From Isoetes taiwanensis (lineage: Eukaryota > Streptophyta > Lycopodiopsida > Isoetales > Isoetaceae), in NCBI GenBank assembly GCA_021234155.1, contig JAJEKV010000272.1, forward strand, positions 372,001 through 436,000: a DNA stretch of 64,000 nucleotides, in the 5' to 3' direction. The notes beneath the pieces are model-generated. The model was not told the DNA's origin. It searched no databases and was given only the letters and a program-made list of their open reading frames with translations. Positions 32,305-44,065 of this stretch are shown in pieces (within the stretch, counting starts at the first letter, position 1; the number at the start of each line of letters is the position of its first letter). A program made the translations under genes and the position numbers.

Positions 32305-33390
32305 GCAATCCCCATGCAACCCTACCAGTTTCATTATATGAGCATCTTTGTTTCTCTAATTGAGCAAGAAAGGCATATTCTTTAGCAATTTTGGATGGCA
32401 GGCACTCTTAAAGGAGGACCCAAAAATTCACGTCCTAGATTGCAAAGAAAGGGAGCATCAAAAAGCTAATTTGCGCATTTCAAGAGTTATTCTTCGTGTA
32501 TGCAATCATCAGCTCAAGGTTATAACATGTTGGTATCCATGTATGATGCTTGTTGTTTGGAAGAGTTAGAAAAATTTACATTCGTAATAGAATTGGTTTT
32601 TGCTTCTTGTCACCCGTAGTCCTCTCTATTGAATGTCTTTGATTGATCAAGTCAGCTCCTCCTGATGCAGAATGCTTCCGACAAGGCTTCCTCCTTGGTC
32701 ATCCCTTAGATAACAATAACATATATGTTATCTAATTGTCATATGAATAAACGTAAGATCTAGAAAATATAACAAATACTCGAGCAATTATATGATGCAC
32801 TATCATTGAATTCTTTCCAAAATATTGAGTGACCTCACTAATTTAAACAACCAGCATTAGGTGGAAAAGGAATGCCATGTTCCGACTTGCTGGTGTGTTT
32901 GTCTGTGCTCCAGCCGGCTATCTTACAAATCTATCTGTAATTACATTATGAATACAGAATACAACATGACCATTAAAAATGGTGTTGCTCCCAAATCCAT
33001 GCATTAACTTAATAAATACACGCATACTTGAAAGAAAAAGTCGTACTTAATCATAGATTCACATGAGATCATACATGATGTGAGACAAAATAGACAAAAC
33101 AAAAGAGCAAGATTTATATACTTGCATTGCAAGAGACCCACTGCTATATGCCTTGCATCCTATATCTATAATTCATCCTATATCTCTTGCATCCTGGGAA
33201 TAGATTTCATATGGATTATGTAGCATTATAACAGGGGGTTTTTTTTGTGATTTTATACGCTTTTTGACATGGTTTTCATATGATTTCATGGGCGTATTGC
33301 ACGAGGCATACTAATCAGTACATCTAGAGTGCACCAAGTTTTTGCATGCAATTTGTGCAATTTTTGTTTCATCCTCCTCAATGGTTAAGA
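32305..33390. other. Spacer
   Basis: A 69-codon plus frame (32360-32569, KIHVLDCKEREHQKAN) could be an exon but has no family signature. Nothing else is recognised. Confidence 0.4.
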
Positions 33391-34200
33391 TCACAGGGCT
33401 TACAAAGAAAGCCCTCTTTTAATTCAAAAAGATCCAAGGGCTTATAATGAAAGCCCTTTTCTCATTAGATGCGCTTGTTGTGCAGGCATTCCATGCAGTC
33501 CCCTTTGCTCTTACACTCGGTGCTTGTTGCGGACGGGGATTGCCATCTGGCTTTGTTTGGCGGTTATAATGCTACATATTCATTCAAGGATACTACCCCT
33601 CAGGAGCTTTTCAGGGGCTGCAATGTTATTTCAAAGTGGCGTTTTTGATGTAAAACAAGCACAAATTGATGAAAAAGGTCATGGCAAAGAGGTAGCAACG
33701 CTTGGATCCAAACAGAAGCATCTCAAGAAATATGCGTTAATTTTACAATGTCGAGGAGGAATCAATCTTTGTTACTTTTTGTGCTTCCTATGGCGACAGC
33801 GTAAGCGAGGTTGATTAATTTTGTTTTGGGAGGTCTTGAGGGTAATCGGGGTTTCCTTCCAGCTGAATCATCTGTAATAGCTTTATTTTATGATGTTGGT
33901 GCATAACTGAGTGAAATTGAGAAGGGGCTTATGCATTTATGCTTGGTTAATAGATTAGGTCGGAGCTTTTGGGAATAAAACCAACAAGCTGCCAGATTTA
34001 GGCTAAATTTAGGTTGCATGTGATTAATTTATCTGTTGGTGCGGCCGGTTTGTAGTTGCCGTTCTTACGGGCCGGATTCTCTTATATCAAAGCCGAGACA
34101 CGGGTTCTGGTAAGCTTGTTGCCTTTTGTATAGATGCAAAAAAGCGAGGATTGAGGAGGAAATCAGCGGTGAAGGCGACCGGAAGAAAAGCGTGCGGGAC
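33390..34200. other. Spacer with paired small hairpins
   Basis: AGGGCTTACAAAGAAAGCCCT and AGGGCTTATAATGAAAGCCC (near 33397 and 33437) are two similar 7-bp-stem hairpins about 40 bases apart. A plus frame at about 33520-33630 reads DGDCHLALFGGYNATYSF, faintly like a kelch blade, but is too short to call. Confidence 0.35.
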
Positions 34201-34204
34201 CCAA

Positions 34205-34535
34205 TTTTCCTTCCAGCCTATAGACTTTGGAAAAAATTGGTTTTCTTCACGGGCTTATTTAGGATTAAGGTCGGATTTGAAGCGGTGGTTGCTAACCCAT
34301 ATTTACAGTGCGAGAATACATCAATATGAAGGATACCCGGCTTTTAGGTATTACCTGATGCCGAGAAAGAAAAAAGGCCAATATGGTAACTTTGGAGAGG
34401 CTTGAAATATTATTCAGCTTTTCGATTGGGCCCTGATTTCTCTTTCCAGCCTATAGACTTTGGAAAAAATTTCAGCGTTCATCTTTGGTTTTCTTCTGAG
34501 GCTTATTTAGGGTTAAGGTTGGGCCTTCAAACCCC
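34205..34535. repeat. Local duplication around CCAGCCTATAGACTTTGGAA
   Basis: CCAGCCTATAGACTTTGGAAAAAATT occurs near 34214 and 34448, and each copy is followed by GGTTTTCTTC, then GGCTTATTTAGG.TTAAGGT. The units are about 235 bp apart with a small insertion in the second. No coding function is seen. Confidence 0.7.
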
Positions 34536-34539
34536 CAAA

Positions 34540-37505
34540 CGCCGTGGACTTGGCCACAACATGAGGATTCAATGCGGTTATGCTGAGATCCCTCTTTGAT
34601 TGAACATGATGTAATCCGTTGTTTGGAGACATGTATAGAGGTGTTTCATGAGTGCGGCTTGCCTTCTAGCACTTTGGAGGTATGTGCAAAACCCCTGGGC
34701 TTAGCTTTTCTTACGCGGCAAAACCCTTTCATTCTAGCTCTGTAAGAATAAAGGCGGTGCATAGTTTTTTTAAAAAGCGACACGCCACAAAAGGCTTTCA
34801 ATAAGATATGCGATGCATCAAACAACTTTGGGGACGAGTATCTTCTAGATGAGCATTTAAATCCGGCCATAATCTTGCACCAAGTCTTTGTAGATTGAAA
34901 ATATTACGTATCATTTGTTAAGCGGTGATTTATTAAGATGATCTTTGTTTGTTCTTTTTTATGTTCTTTTCCATCTCGACATCTTCATAATCTGACAAAG
35001 TATTTACATTACATGCATGTCTTACAAGATATCGATTGGCGTTTGTATATTATGACCTACTATTATGGCTTCCCTATAGGTATTTGAAGAGATATACAGG
35101 CATTTGCAAAGCATATCAAGCACTGCCTTTTGTTTGCTAATGTTGATGAAAGGTTCCTTAAAATGCAAGATTTATATTGGACACAATTGAGTATGCACTA
35201 CTTTATGGCATTTCAAAGATACATTGAGGTAAACTTTAACTGAAGCCCTTAACCATGCTTCATTTATATTCCCGCGGATGAAGTGTTAGCTATACCTTAT
35301 GGGTGGATTAGTTGGTTACGGAATTCTACAATCACGAGTTTAAATTTCTATAGGCCACTATTATTTGCAAATGCAACGTGCTTTGCACATACAAGAGCTC
35401 CCAAAATCAATACCTACCAGTAGAATTCCTCTATCCGGAGTTATCATATTTCCACTCGAAGCATTAATCCATTGCTGCAGCATCAAGTGGTTCGTGCTTT
35501 TAGTTAGGGCCCGAAGGGCCCAAATTTTTTTTTAATATAACAATCAACACACAACTATCATTAACATTATTAACATAAACCATTGCATTTAACACATTTA
35601 AATTAAAATCCCCCTTAAACCCCTTTGGTTTGGGTGCATATTCACACGGGGGGTTACTCCGGGCAACGAGAGCTGTCGGATGGGCATATTTGCCCTTTAT
35701 TCCAAGATCTGGACCGTACATAGCAATCCTCGTTTGTGGGGTATGCATGTACAAGTTTTTGTATACGGTATATTAAGGTTTGCAAAATACTATAAGGTTT
35801 GAGAAAATGTACTTAATGGTGTTAATTGGAAGTTCATGCTACCAAATTTTAAAAATATTGTGTCAGACAACCTCTATGATTCCATATGCATTGGACAGTG
35901 GTTGGGCCTTTGGTTCTTCGTGAGATATACAATTGTATCTTGAATGATATCAGAAGGTATGTTACAATAAGTGTAATGAGTGGGTGCTTCAAGCAAGTCT
36001 GAGTAAAACAGTCTGGAAATGTCCCGAAGATAAAATGGATAAAACCATCTGCCTCCACAAATTCAATATGGGCTGTATGACCAATAAAATTGTTAGTGTC
36101 CGTGCTTGTGAAGAGAAATCAAAATCAACATCACAACGAATGAGGCTACGATCTACAGCAGTTCTCGATGTCAGTTGCTCCATGCAGGTGGGCAACATTG
36201 ATATGTATGCAGAATCTTTCCTAGAATCACGAAGTGCCACCTGACATATCTCTATCCGTGTTGAGTGGTAAGGAACATATCTATCATGTATACAAAATTA
36301 CATGCTTATTGCAGCAGGACTGCCAAACATAATTATTTTCTGGGATGCTTACCTGCGGGGATGACAGTAGCAAAACATGTTGAAAGTAATTAAAAGTCTT
36401 AGCCTGATGATCACAAAATATATCATATTGGTATAGTCTCTCTTGATATAGAAGAGCTTCGCAGGCTCTGTGAGAAAACTACTTGGCTCATTTTAAACAG
36501 AAAACAGTTCTCAATATCAAGTTTGTCAGTAAATGTTAGTTGATGCACACAAGTTGATGCTTCTAACTAATTTCTTGAGCACCCAAAGTCCAGAATTGAA
36601 CAACAAGTTGTTGCGGTAAAAGATAGCCTAAATGAGGTCCCGAGACACAAAGAAATGTGCAGAAGAATTGCAAGTATGATTTCATTGCATTTTCTATCAG
36701 AAAATAATAAAGAAATTATCAGTACAATGTCCAATGAAATCAGTAAATTAATGAATCACATACCCAAAAGAGCTGCTCTTATTATCAGATTTCCAATTGA
36801 GTGTCCAACAAAACTTAGGCTGCATTTTTTACAGACCCCTTGCCTCGTGACTTTATTCATTTTGTTCCAAAGGAATTGAGCAACTTCTGCTGATAAACAG
36901 CTATAGCAGATCAGATTCAACGACTGAATGCTGGCAAGGAAATTGGATGCAAAGTACAAAAGCAAACCTGCCTCAATAGCAACTTTATGCTAATTCAAGC
37001 TTTCTTGCTTAGAGAACACAAGCATATGCCTAGCCTGCAATTCATTGATATATGATAAACGCAAAAGCATGCAAAACTAGAAATTGTAAATCCATTTGCA
37101 ACATGACATTCCTTATGCTTCATTTATAGATCTTCATCTACTGCAAAAGCAAGTAAAATCCGCTGAGTAATCATGTTTTACTGCAACAGGACAGAGGTTT
37201 TTCTCGGACAAAGATTCTTTCTAGAGCTGAAGAACATTTTCTAGAGACTACAAGCCATACAAATTTATATAGCATACGACCCTGTATTGACGTCCAGTTC
37301 AAGTTGCTACTATGTCATGGTTGTGTCAGTCCAAGTTAAATAAGGAATCAATTCTTGTTTTTCTTATAAAAAACGTTCATCCAAACAACAAAGACAAAGG
37401 GTACATGTCATATTGGAAAATCCATTCATATGGGTCGGACTGAATCTGCAGTAAGGAAAATCAGTGCTTTTTGACATGAACATAATAGACATGACAAAGA
37501 AATGA
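34540..37505. other. Spacer, no gene recognised
   Basis: Short frames of 60-90 codons exist on both strands without domains. A plus reading near 34790-34895 gives NKICDASNNFGDEYLLDEHL, perhaps an exon relic. I see no RNA gene or clear repeat. Confidence 0.4.
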
Positions 37506-37509
37506 GATA

Positions 37510-37850
37510 TTGAAGGAAAACTCTGGCACATTAAGCGAATTGTTCGAGCAATGGCCTTGTAATGAAAGAAGGTTCATCCAAACCGATGGAAGCATTAGTC
37601 AATTGTCAGATGAGGAATTATCATCTGAGCTAACACTGGTGGTTTCCGTTGAAGACAAAGAAGCACGCTTGGTCGCCAAGAAAAGTTCACCGACCATTGT
37701 TCACAAAACCCGTTAAAGTTATAAAAAAACGAAAAGGTGAGAGTTTTAGGAAACCGAAATCTCCACAAGAAGAAACCTTGGACTCCTTGCTGGGCATGGA
37801 CCTTAACGATCAAGTTGTGCAGAAAGAATTGCTCTGCAAGAAATAGTGCA
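37510..37850 (+). CDS. Possible exon(s) of an acidic/basic nuclear-type protein
   Basis: One frame reads LSELFEQWPCNERRFIQTDG and then SISQLSDEELSSELTLVV. An overlapping frame (37649-37846) reads VKVIKKRKGESFRKPKSPQE and TLDSLLGMDLNDQVVQKELL before a stop. Together they look like one charged coding stretch with a frameshift near 37,680. No family is recognised. The Mutator-like MITE is inserted 120 bases downstream. Confidence 0.3.
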
Positions 37851-37964
37851 GCCACCCTGAACAGACGGCAATGCAACCACCGATGCCATAGCTGGAGCTT
37901 GGGGCCTATTCGGAAATGGCAGAGGGATGGCTGTCCGGTGGGGATCGCATTTCTATCACCGCCA

Positions 37965-38463
37965 TGGTAGTAAGAACGCATGTATATAGAGTCCAGGATG
38001 TGGTATTTCCAGACTTTTTTGGTGGTATTTCCGGCCACCCGATATCAGCCAAGTGGTATTTCCGACCAAAAAAATGGTGTTTTTGGCCAAAAAGAGTGGT
38101 GTTTCTGGCCAAAAATATGGTATTTCTGGCCAAAAAATGGTATTTCTGGCCAAAAACCAAGCGCAAAATTGTGTGCTGGGCCGAAATATTTGGTCGGATC
38201 CTTCTTGCAGCTCCCTGGACGGCTTGAAATGCTTCAAAAGCCCTTCCAATCGCTTTGTCTTCCTCTTTAACACTAGTTTGATGAAGAGAGAAAGCGATTT
38301 GAGCTCAGATAGGGCCGGATTGAGCAAAAAATAACTCAAAACAGTTGGTTCTGGGCTTGAAACTGTGAAGTGCGTAGTGGCTAATAACGGACGGCCGGAA
38401 ACACCACAAAAAAGTCTGGAAATACCACATTTCGGACTCTAAATACGGATGTCCTGGTAGTAA
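37965..38463. mobile_element. Mutator-like MITE with 9-bp target duplication
   Basis: The element spans 37974-38454 (481 bp). It is flanked by TGGTAGTAA at 37965-37973 and 38455-38463, the 9-bp duplication typical of Mutator-like elements. Inverted termini of about 75 bp match with few differences (for example TAGAGTCC, then ATGTGGTATTTCCAGACTTT, then TTTCCGGCC on both arms). The interior has no transposase, so it depends on a partner element. Frames of up to 127 codons across it only translate the repeats. Confidence 0.9.
38018..38160. repeat. Array of GGTATTTCTGGCCAAAAA units in the MITE
   Basis: Five to seven imperfect units of 18-22 bases, each with GGTATTTC (or GGTGTTTC) followed by TGGCCAAAAA, run through the left half of the MITE. 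The unit resembles part of the terminal repeat (GGTATTTCCGGCC), so the array seems to have grown from the terminus. Confidence 0.85.
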
Positions 38464-38556
38464 CTACATCTCCATAAGACACAAAGAAAATCAACGCATT
38501 ACCAGAAGCAAAAGAAATCAACAGCCCAAAATGCGCACAAACTGTTTTTAATCTAT
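38464..38556. other. Short spacer
   Basis: Nothing recognised between the MITE and the first Helitron-type terminus. Confidence 0.5.
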
Positions 38557-38559
38557 TTA

Positions 38560-38687
38560 CTAGTAACAGTGCCCAGCGTTGCTGGGCATGAGTTGAAAAT
38601 CTATAAATTTTTTTTTTTTTTTTTTTGAAGAACTGTAAAAATTTGGACCATTTCTCGATTTATGCGTGTCATCCTTGCGCAGGGGCC

Positions 38688-38719
<32 letters not shown>

Positions 38720-38835
38720 TCGAATGTCCGGAAGGACTATAAATGTTTCCAACGCAATGAAAAAAGTATATAGTAACCTTTTCTTATAAGAAAAATATCC
38801 AATCATAGTAATAGTGCCTAGCGTTGCAAGGCGCA
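38560..38835 (-). mobile_element. Helitron 3' terminal region, first copy
   Basis: Read on the minus strand, the hairpin GCCCAGCAACGCTGGGC (38587-38571) is followed after eight bases by CTAG (38563-38560) and a T, the canonical Helitron 3' end (hairpin, then CTRR, insertion before T). A second, imperfect hairpin of the same design (38832-38816) lies 245 bases away, about 117 of which come from the U6 insertion and its target duplication. No coding sequence belongs to this copy, so it is a truncated or non-autonomous end. Confidence 0.82.
38609..38736 (-). pseudogene. U6 snRNA retrocopy with poly(A) tail
   Basis: The minus strand from 38736 to about 38637 is a nearly perfect U6 spliceosomal RNA. 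It includes AAAATTGGAACGATACAGAG, the ACAGAG-equivalent region, AGATTAGCATGGCCCCTGCG, CAAGGATGACACGCATAAAT and the 3' AATGGTCCAAATTTT. The 5' stem-loop is altered (TCCTTCCGGACATTCG). Ten extra bases (ACAGTTCTTC) and 18 A residues follow. Identical CTATAAAT copies flank the insert (38601-38608 and 38737-38744). Poly(A) plus target duplication shows that it was copied from RNA by LINE machinery. It interrupts the Helitron terminus and is very unlikely to be transcribed as U6. Confidence 0.93.
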
Positions 38836-38839
38836 ATTT

Positions 38840-39765
38840 GAAAACCTGTAGATTTCTGCAACTGAGTTTTCTGTTCCTTGGCTCTGGCTGTTTCTTCCAC
38901 CGAGCTTCCTGTTTCTTATCTCTGGCCAACGTCTTTGAGAAAGATCATGCCGCATTGTAATGGGAAACATAAGATTATTAACATTTATAAAGTGGTAACT
39001 TTTTGCATTCTCTCAATATAGACACCATCATTGTTAGAATTTGTGTATTGTTTTTGCTTTATTATTTTCTATATAATGTGTGTTTGTAAGTTGAGTGTGT
39101 ACTGTTTGTTTATAAGTTAAAGAGAGCCTCTAACATACATCCCCGTCAAAGATTGTGCATTTGGCTATGAATTTTACTGCCTAGTCTTCTTTGTCGAAGG
39201 TCCATATTGCACAATCAATAATACATTATAATTTATGTATTATAGTCTTATATGCCATATCCACTCTCCAAATCCACAATCACCAAAAAGTGTGTTCTTG
39301 CATTGCGTTTACATAAAGGAACTACCAAGTTCAAAATGAAGTATTGAGCTCGAAAAACCTTGAGGTTTTTTGCTCACAAGGGCCTATGTTGAGGACCTGA
39401 AAAAAGAGGGGCATGACTGTGAGAAGCATTTAATACTTGGAATTTTGTCCATTGAGCTGAGTTGAAGGGTTTTGGGAGAAATTACATATGGATGTATGTA
39501 TGTAGTTGCTCAGCCATCTAATAAACGTCAAATGATACAGCATGTTTTGACCAATAACCAGAGACGATAGTAGTATAAAACCTCACGACATTTACCATCT
39601 CTTTAGCACAGATACGGCCAGATATGTTGCAATACTTTGAAAAGAATCCTTTATATGAGCTAGGTCTTAACCAAAAATGTAGGTGATTCATAAAAAAGAC
39701 TGGCTGAATTTACAGAACTAAAGAGTGGCTGGCCAAGTTCTTTTGAGAATCATATTATTTTCAAT
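38840..39765. other. Spacer between the two Helitron ends
   Basis: AT-rich and without recognised genes. It may be the body of a small non-autonomous Helitron or ordinary flank. Confidence 0.4.
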
Positions 39766-39968
39766 CTTACTAGTAATGGTGCCCAGCGTTGCTGGGCATT
39801 CGTTGTGTGTTTGTTAATGTTTTTATTGCAATAAAAAATGTGTGCAGTAAGCTTTTATTAGTGGAATAAAAAAATATTCAAACATAGTTATAGTGCCCAG
39901 TGCTGCTGGGTATTAGTACAATGTAAGAAACTAAGGGGCTATTTCATCCCGTAGAATTATTATAGAAA

Positions 39969-42900
39969 CTAAGGGGCTATTTCATCCCGTAGAATTTCTT
40001 TGTAGACTACATTTGGAGTGAACCTCCTTTTGTTTTTTAGCAGTGCTCCTTGTCTTGAGGTTTCTTGCATGTATACCTTCACTCCGTGTTGTGTAGTGCA
40101 CCTTGAGAATGCGACATAGAGCTGGCCGTGTCGCGAATCTTGGAGTTGGTAGGTAGATGCCAACGGAGGTCATTGGACCATCCCTTGTGACTTGTTTATG
40201 GTCATCGAGAATGCAAATTCGCCGCGGGGAACGCCTGCCGGCGAAGGGGAGGAGGTCGTTATCGATGGCTCCGGTGTTATCCTTGGTATGAGGACCCGTG
40301 TTCCTTTGTAGGTGCCGGTGATTGTTTACGCATCTATGATTCTTGGGTGCGCTTTGATTACCTCCGGGCGGTGCCATTGCGAGAGACCGGCCTTTGGGTT
40401 CATGTTTCTGAGTAGGATGATGATGGCACCATCCTTGATATGTAACTTATGCGGTGGCATGCCAGAAGGAGTCAGGTGGTTGATGAACTCAATTGGGAAA
40501 TCTCTTGTAGCATCTTCGCCTTCTGCAATGATGGCATCTATACTCGTGTACGTATGGAGTTGTCCATTCAACCTTAGGAGGACCTTATTGTTGATTCTCA
40601 GCGTGTCTTCATTCTTTGGAGTCAAGATGGCCTTGTCATACAATAGGTGCACATTTGCCTCTGTTATTTCCTTGCCGAAGATGTTGTCAATCAACTCGTC
40701 TTCTACCACGCATTCTTCAGGTATCTCAACCAAGTCGCGATCGAGTCGACTCATTGTTCATCCGTTCCCCATTCCGAACCCGTAGCAGCCAATTTGAGAA
40801 GATTTGCTCGTCTTTTTCGACCGCATGTTTTGTGTCGGCTTGTGGGTTTTGAAATTAATCCACAATGGGTTTCTCTTGACACACGAGATGATTTCATTGT
40901 CTTTGTTGCACGCTTGATCACAGGGCAATTGTTGTCGAAAATCTCCGCCCGGTGAGCATTATCATTCCCCAAAGCGGCACATCATCTTGGCGTATCTCAG
41001 AACCCCGTCGACGTGGCCGGTGAGTGCTTGCGTATGTGTCATCCCCATTTCGTCCCATACCATGATGCTTGCCTTTCTAAGTACCTCGCTTGTTGGCTTG
41101 TTGCACGTAGTGCGAGGTTGCCTCTTGTGTGAGGTTGAGTGGTAACTTGAACGTCGAATGAAGCGGTTTGTGCTCCTTTCAATAGGAGGGCGGCAATGCG
41201 TCAAGCTACTGATACAACACCCACGCCGCATCCTCTTAGTATGCTGATCGACCGTTGAAGAGGAATGTTTTACGTGCCTCCTGGGCCATCCACATTGATA
41301 CATGGGGCTTGATGCTGGCTGATTGCATCGAGGATAATGTCGGCTATGTGCTTCTGCTCTCTGTTGAGCTTGCCGTAGTTTTCTTGTCCTTCTTTCAACT
41401 CCTTTTCTGCATCGAAGGTGGGTTCATTTGGGAGATTGCCTAGAATGTCTATCCGTGGTTCTGGCAGTCCAAGTTGTTGGCATGTGCAGCCGCTCATTTG
41501 GAAGATGTCGTCGATGTCCTTCAGTGCATGGTTATAAGCCTGCTCTGGTGGCATCTTCCGTTGGTAGTCTTCTGTCAGGCTGTCCTTGAAGAGGTCCCAC
41601 AGCCGCATTGGATCTTGTGGGTCATTATATAGGCAAATGAATGCGAATGTCTGGCGTAGCTGGATTGGCATCTGAAAGACGCATGCGTCTTCGAGCGTTT
41701 TCTCCCATTCGGTATCGTCTTCCAATAAGCCGAGCTCTTTGGCAGCTTCCTTGAAAGTTGAACATAGTTTCCCATTAACAGTGCGCATGTCTTCGAAGCT
41801 GGTTGCGCCCTTGATATGTAGCAATAGAAGACGGAGGTAATAGCGCTCACCATCCTTAGGGCTCACGTTGTACATCCGTGTAATGAGCTTGAACTTCCCT
41901 CCCTCTTTTCGGGACGCCCGGGCGTGAATGTATAGTGTTGGGGATTTCTCGGATAAGTGTATTTCACGTGCGGCTGGGTCGTGCTTGTTGAGTTCAAACC
42001 ATGCAGTCAACATTGTTTGCTTTTGCATCTGCCGCTCGATGGCTTGTCTTTCATGGCCTTCCTGATAATAGACAGCTTGGTTGTTTGGTAAGTGAAGCAG
42101 GTAGCGTGGTATGCGCGGTGGGAGTTGCCATGCATCTTGAATCCATTATAGCCTCCACATTGCTTCAATTGCAGAGACGTATCTCGTGTCAAGGTATTGC
42201 TCCACCTCGTCCCAATTGAATGTGGATGTGGATTCCCCTGTAGGTTCTTCAGTGACCTTGATGGATGCTCGATCATGCCCTTTGTGGATGTACTTATAGA
42301 TATACTTCACGCTGCCAACGCTAAAACACTGTTCTACATTGATATGTGCCTCGTACTTTTCAAGCAGCCACTGATTGTGGGGAACTATCCATCTGTTGTC
42401 AATAGGCGTGTTGCCCCTCATGAAGTGGCCTGTATCCCGTCTTCTATACTCTGGGTAGCCATTTGTGTTGACTTTGGTATTGTCATTGAATGGCTTTGGA
42501 AATCCTTTTGTGCATTCCTTCGTTGGATTGCCTTCCTTGGCTTGCATGCAAGGAGCATTTGGGTTGAGGGCGCCGCATGGACCATGGACCATATGCTTGA
42601 TGACGATGTTTTGCAGATTGGGATTTTCTGGGCCCGGGATCTCAGCGCTTGTAATGCTGTCAATGGCATCGCTATCCCGGATCTTGTCTTCTTGTTCGAG
42701 AATCATGAGGAGGTGGCAATGTGGCAAGCCTCGTTTCTGGAACTCTATCGTGATAATTAGCGCCTTCACCTTGCCCAAGGTATCATTTTCAAAGAGGTCG
42801 TGGAAGAATGCTTTGAGCTTTGTGTGAAATACGCGTACAACCAAATCTGGCCTATCATGTGGCTGTTGTCCAGGTAGCAGGTTGTGTCTAATCTCTACCC

Positions 42901-44061
42901 AATTTGGGTTGGACGTAAATGTTACAAAGAGGTCAGCTTTGCCAAATCTTCGGATCAAGGCCATCGAATCCTGGTAGTTCTGTTGCATTGCTCTCGGGCT
43001 TCCATTGTATGAAGAAGGCAGGATAACCAGCTTGCCGGATCTTAAACCTCTTTGTTCGCCTTTCGTGATCTATGTAGTCAATGAGACCTTGGTACAACTC
43101 TACTCGCAACTTCCTTTGATTTTGTTTGATCCAGTTTAGATTGTTTGCTTCCACTCTTGAGTACACATCAACAATGAATTGCTGTGTTAGCTTCCCGGCA
43201 CAAAGCAATGGGTTCCAATCTCTGCTCCTTATTGCCAGCCGATAATTGTAGAATTGAAACATAGTCACGTGCTCCTGTTTGTTAGAGGACGTCGATGCGG
43301 GGAGTTGTTTACGCCTTCTTGATTCCTATGCTCCAGCCCGGGTCACCAAAGGGGAAAGAGAATGGGGTAAACTAAGGGATCAAGATTTGGGTTTGTGATT
43401 GGAATCTTCTTGAGGCCTTGACTTTTGATGTATGCGGATGTCCCTATCGAATGGTGGCTCTCCGTCCGCATTGACAAATATTCTCGCAACTTCATTTGAG
43501 CATCTTTGGATTGTATCTCCTAAGGTCCGGGTTTGAGAAACATTGAAGTACATCCCGATGTCTTTCACGCCTTCAGGAACGTTGTGCCCGTTCTTCTACC
43601 CGTGCATCATCATGAGAGCTGATGCATAGGGGTTAACGTTAAGCGTAGCTTCCGGCATCCAATTCTTTGAGTAGGTCACTATCGCATTTACATTCCCGAG
43701 GATTTTGGGTCCGTGCTTCATGTGCATAGTCGAAGCATCTAGAATGTAGAGCCGGGAGTATGTTATGGTTGGGAATTATCGGCATGAGTGGTCCTACCCT
43801 ATGATAGGTTTGTCCTTGGATCTTGAAACAATACGGTCCGTGTCCTTCAAATTGCTCGATGTTGGCGCCAAAGGAAGCAAAGGCGAGAGCACTATTGTAT
43901 GCCCTAATGTGTTGGTGGAAGTTAGTGCTTTTGGGTCTTTGGTGGCTCAATAATCTCCGAATTAGATGGGGCATTGGTTGTAGAGGTTCCAGTTTGATTT
44001 GTCCATCATGACAAGATTCGTACCATCGCCCTTGAACGACAATGCACCACGATCTATGCAT
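39969..44061 (-). pseudogene. Helitron Rep-helicase (RepHel), frameshifted
   Basis: In minus order: an N-terminal region (QPMPHLIRRLLSHQRPKSTN, YNSALAFASFGANI) and the Helitron-like N domain (MTMFQFYNYRLAIRSRDWNP, VDVYSRVEANNLNWIKQNQR). Next comes the Rep nuclease with HUH motif GLPHCHLLMIL and the two-tyrosine motif VKYIYKYIHKG, both intact within a 280-codon open stretch (42146-42988). The helicase N part leads to Walker A, which reads GPGGT and then stops. Comparison with GPGGTGKTF suggests a two-base deletion at about 41,275. Walker B follows in another frame (IMVWDEMGMTHTQAL). Later motifs are ILTPKNEDTLRINNK, FINHLTPSGMPPHKLHIKDG and GQLYVAFSRCTTQHGVKVYM. The reading ends TPNVVYKEIL. 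Four or more shifts disable it. Confidence 0.93.
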
Positions 44062-44065
44062 TTCC

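Noticed and set aside
33520-33635. Kelch-repeat fragment (LALFGGYNATYSF)
   Set aside because: Only one weak blade-like match, and the frame ends within 40 codons.
37956-38339. 127-codon minus frame and several plus frames over 37.9-38.3 kb
   Set aside because: They translate the GGTATTTCTGGCCAAAAA array of the MITE (LARNTIFWPEI-type repeats).
38637-38736. Functional U6 snRNA gene
   Set aside because: Poly(A) tail, flanking 8-bp duplication and altered 5' stem show a retrocopy; the 5' flank is Helitron DNA rather than a U6 promoter.
42197-42827. Plus-strand frames of 187 and 120 codons
   Set aside because: They lie opposite the intact Rep nuclease frame of the Helitron and show no domain of their own.
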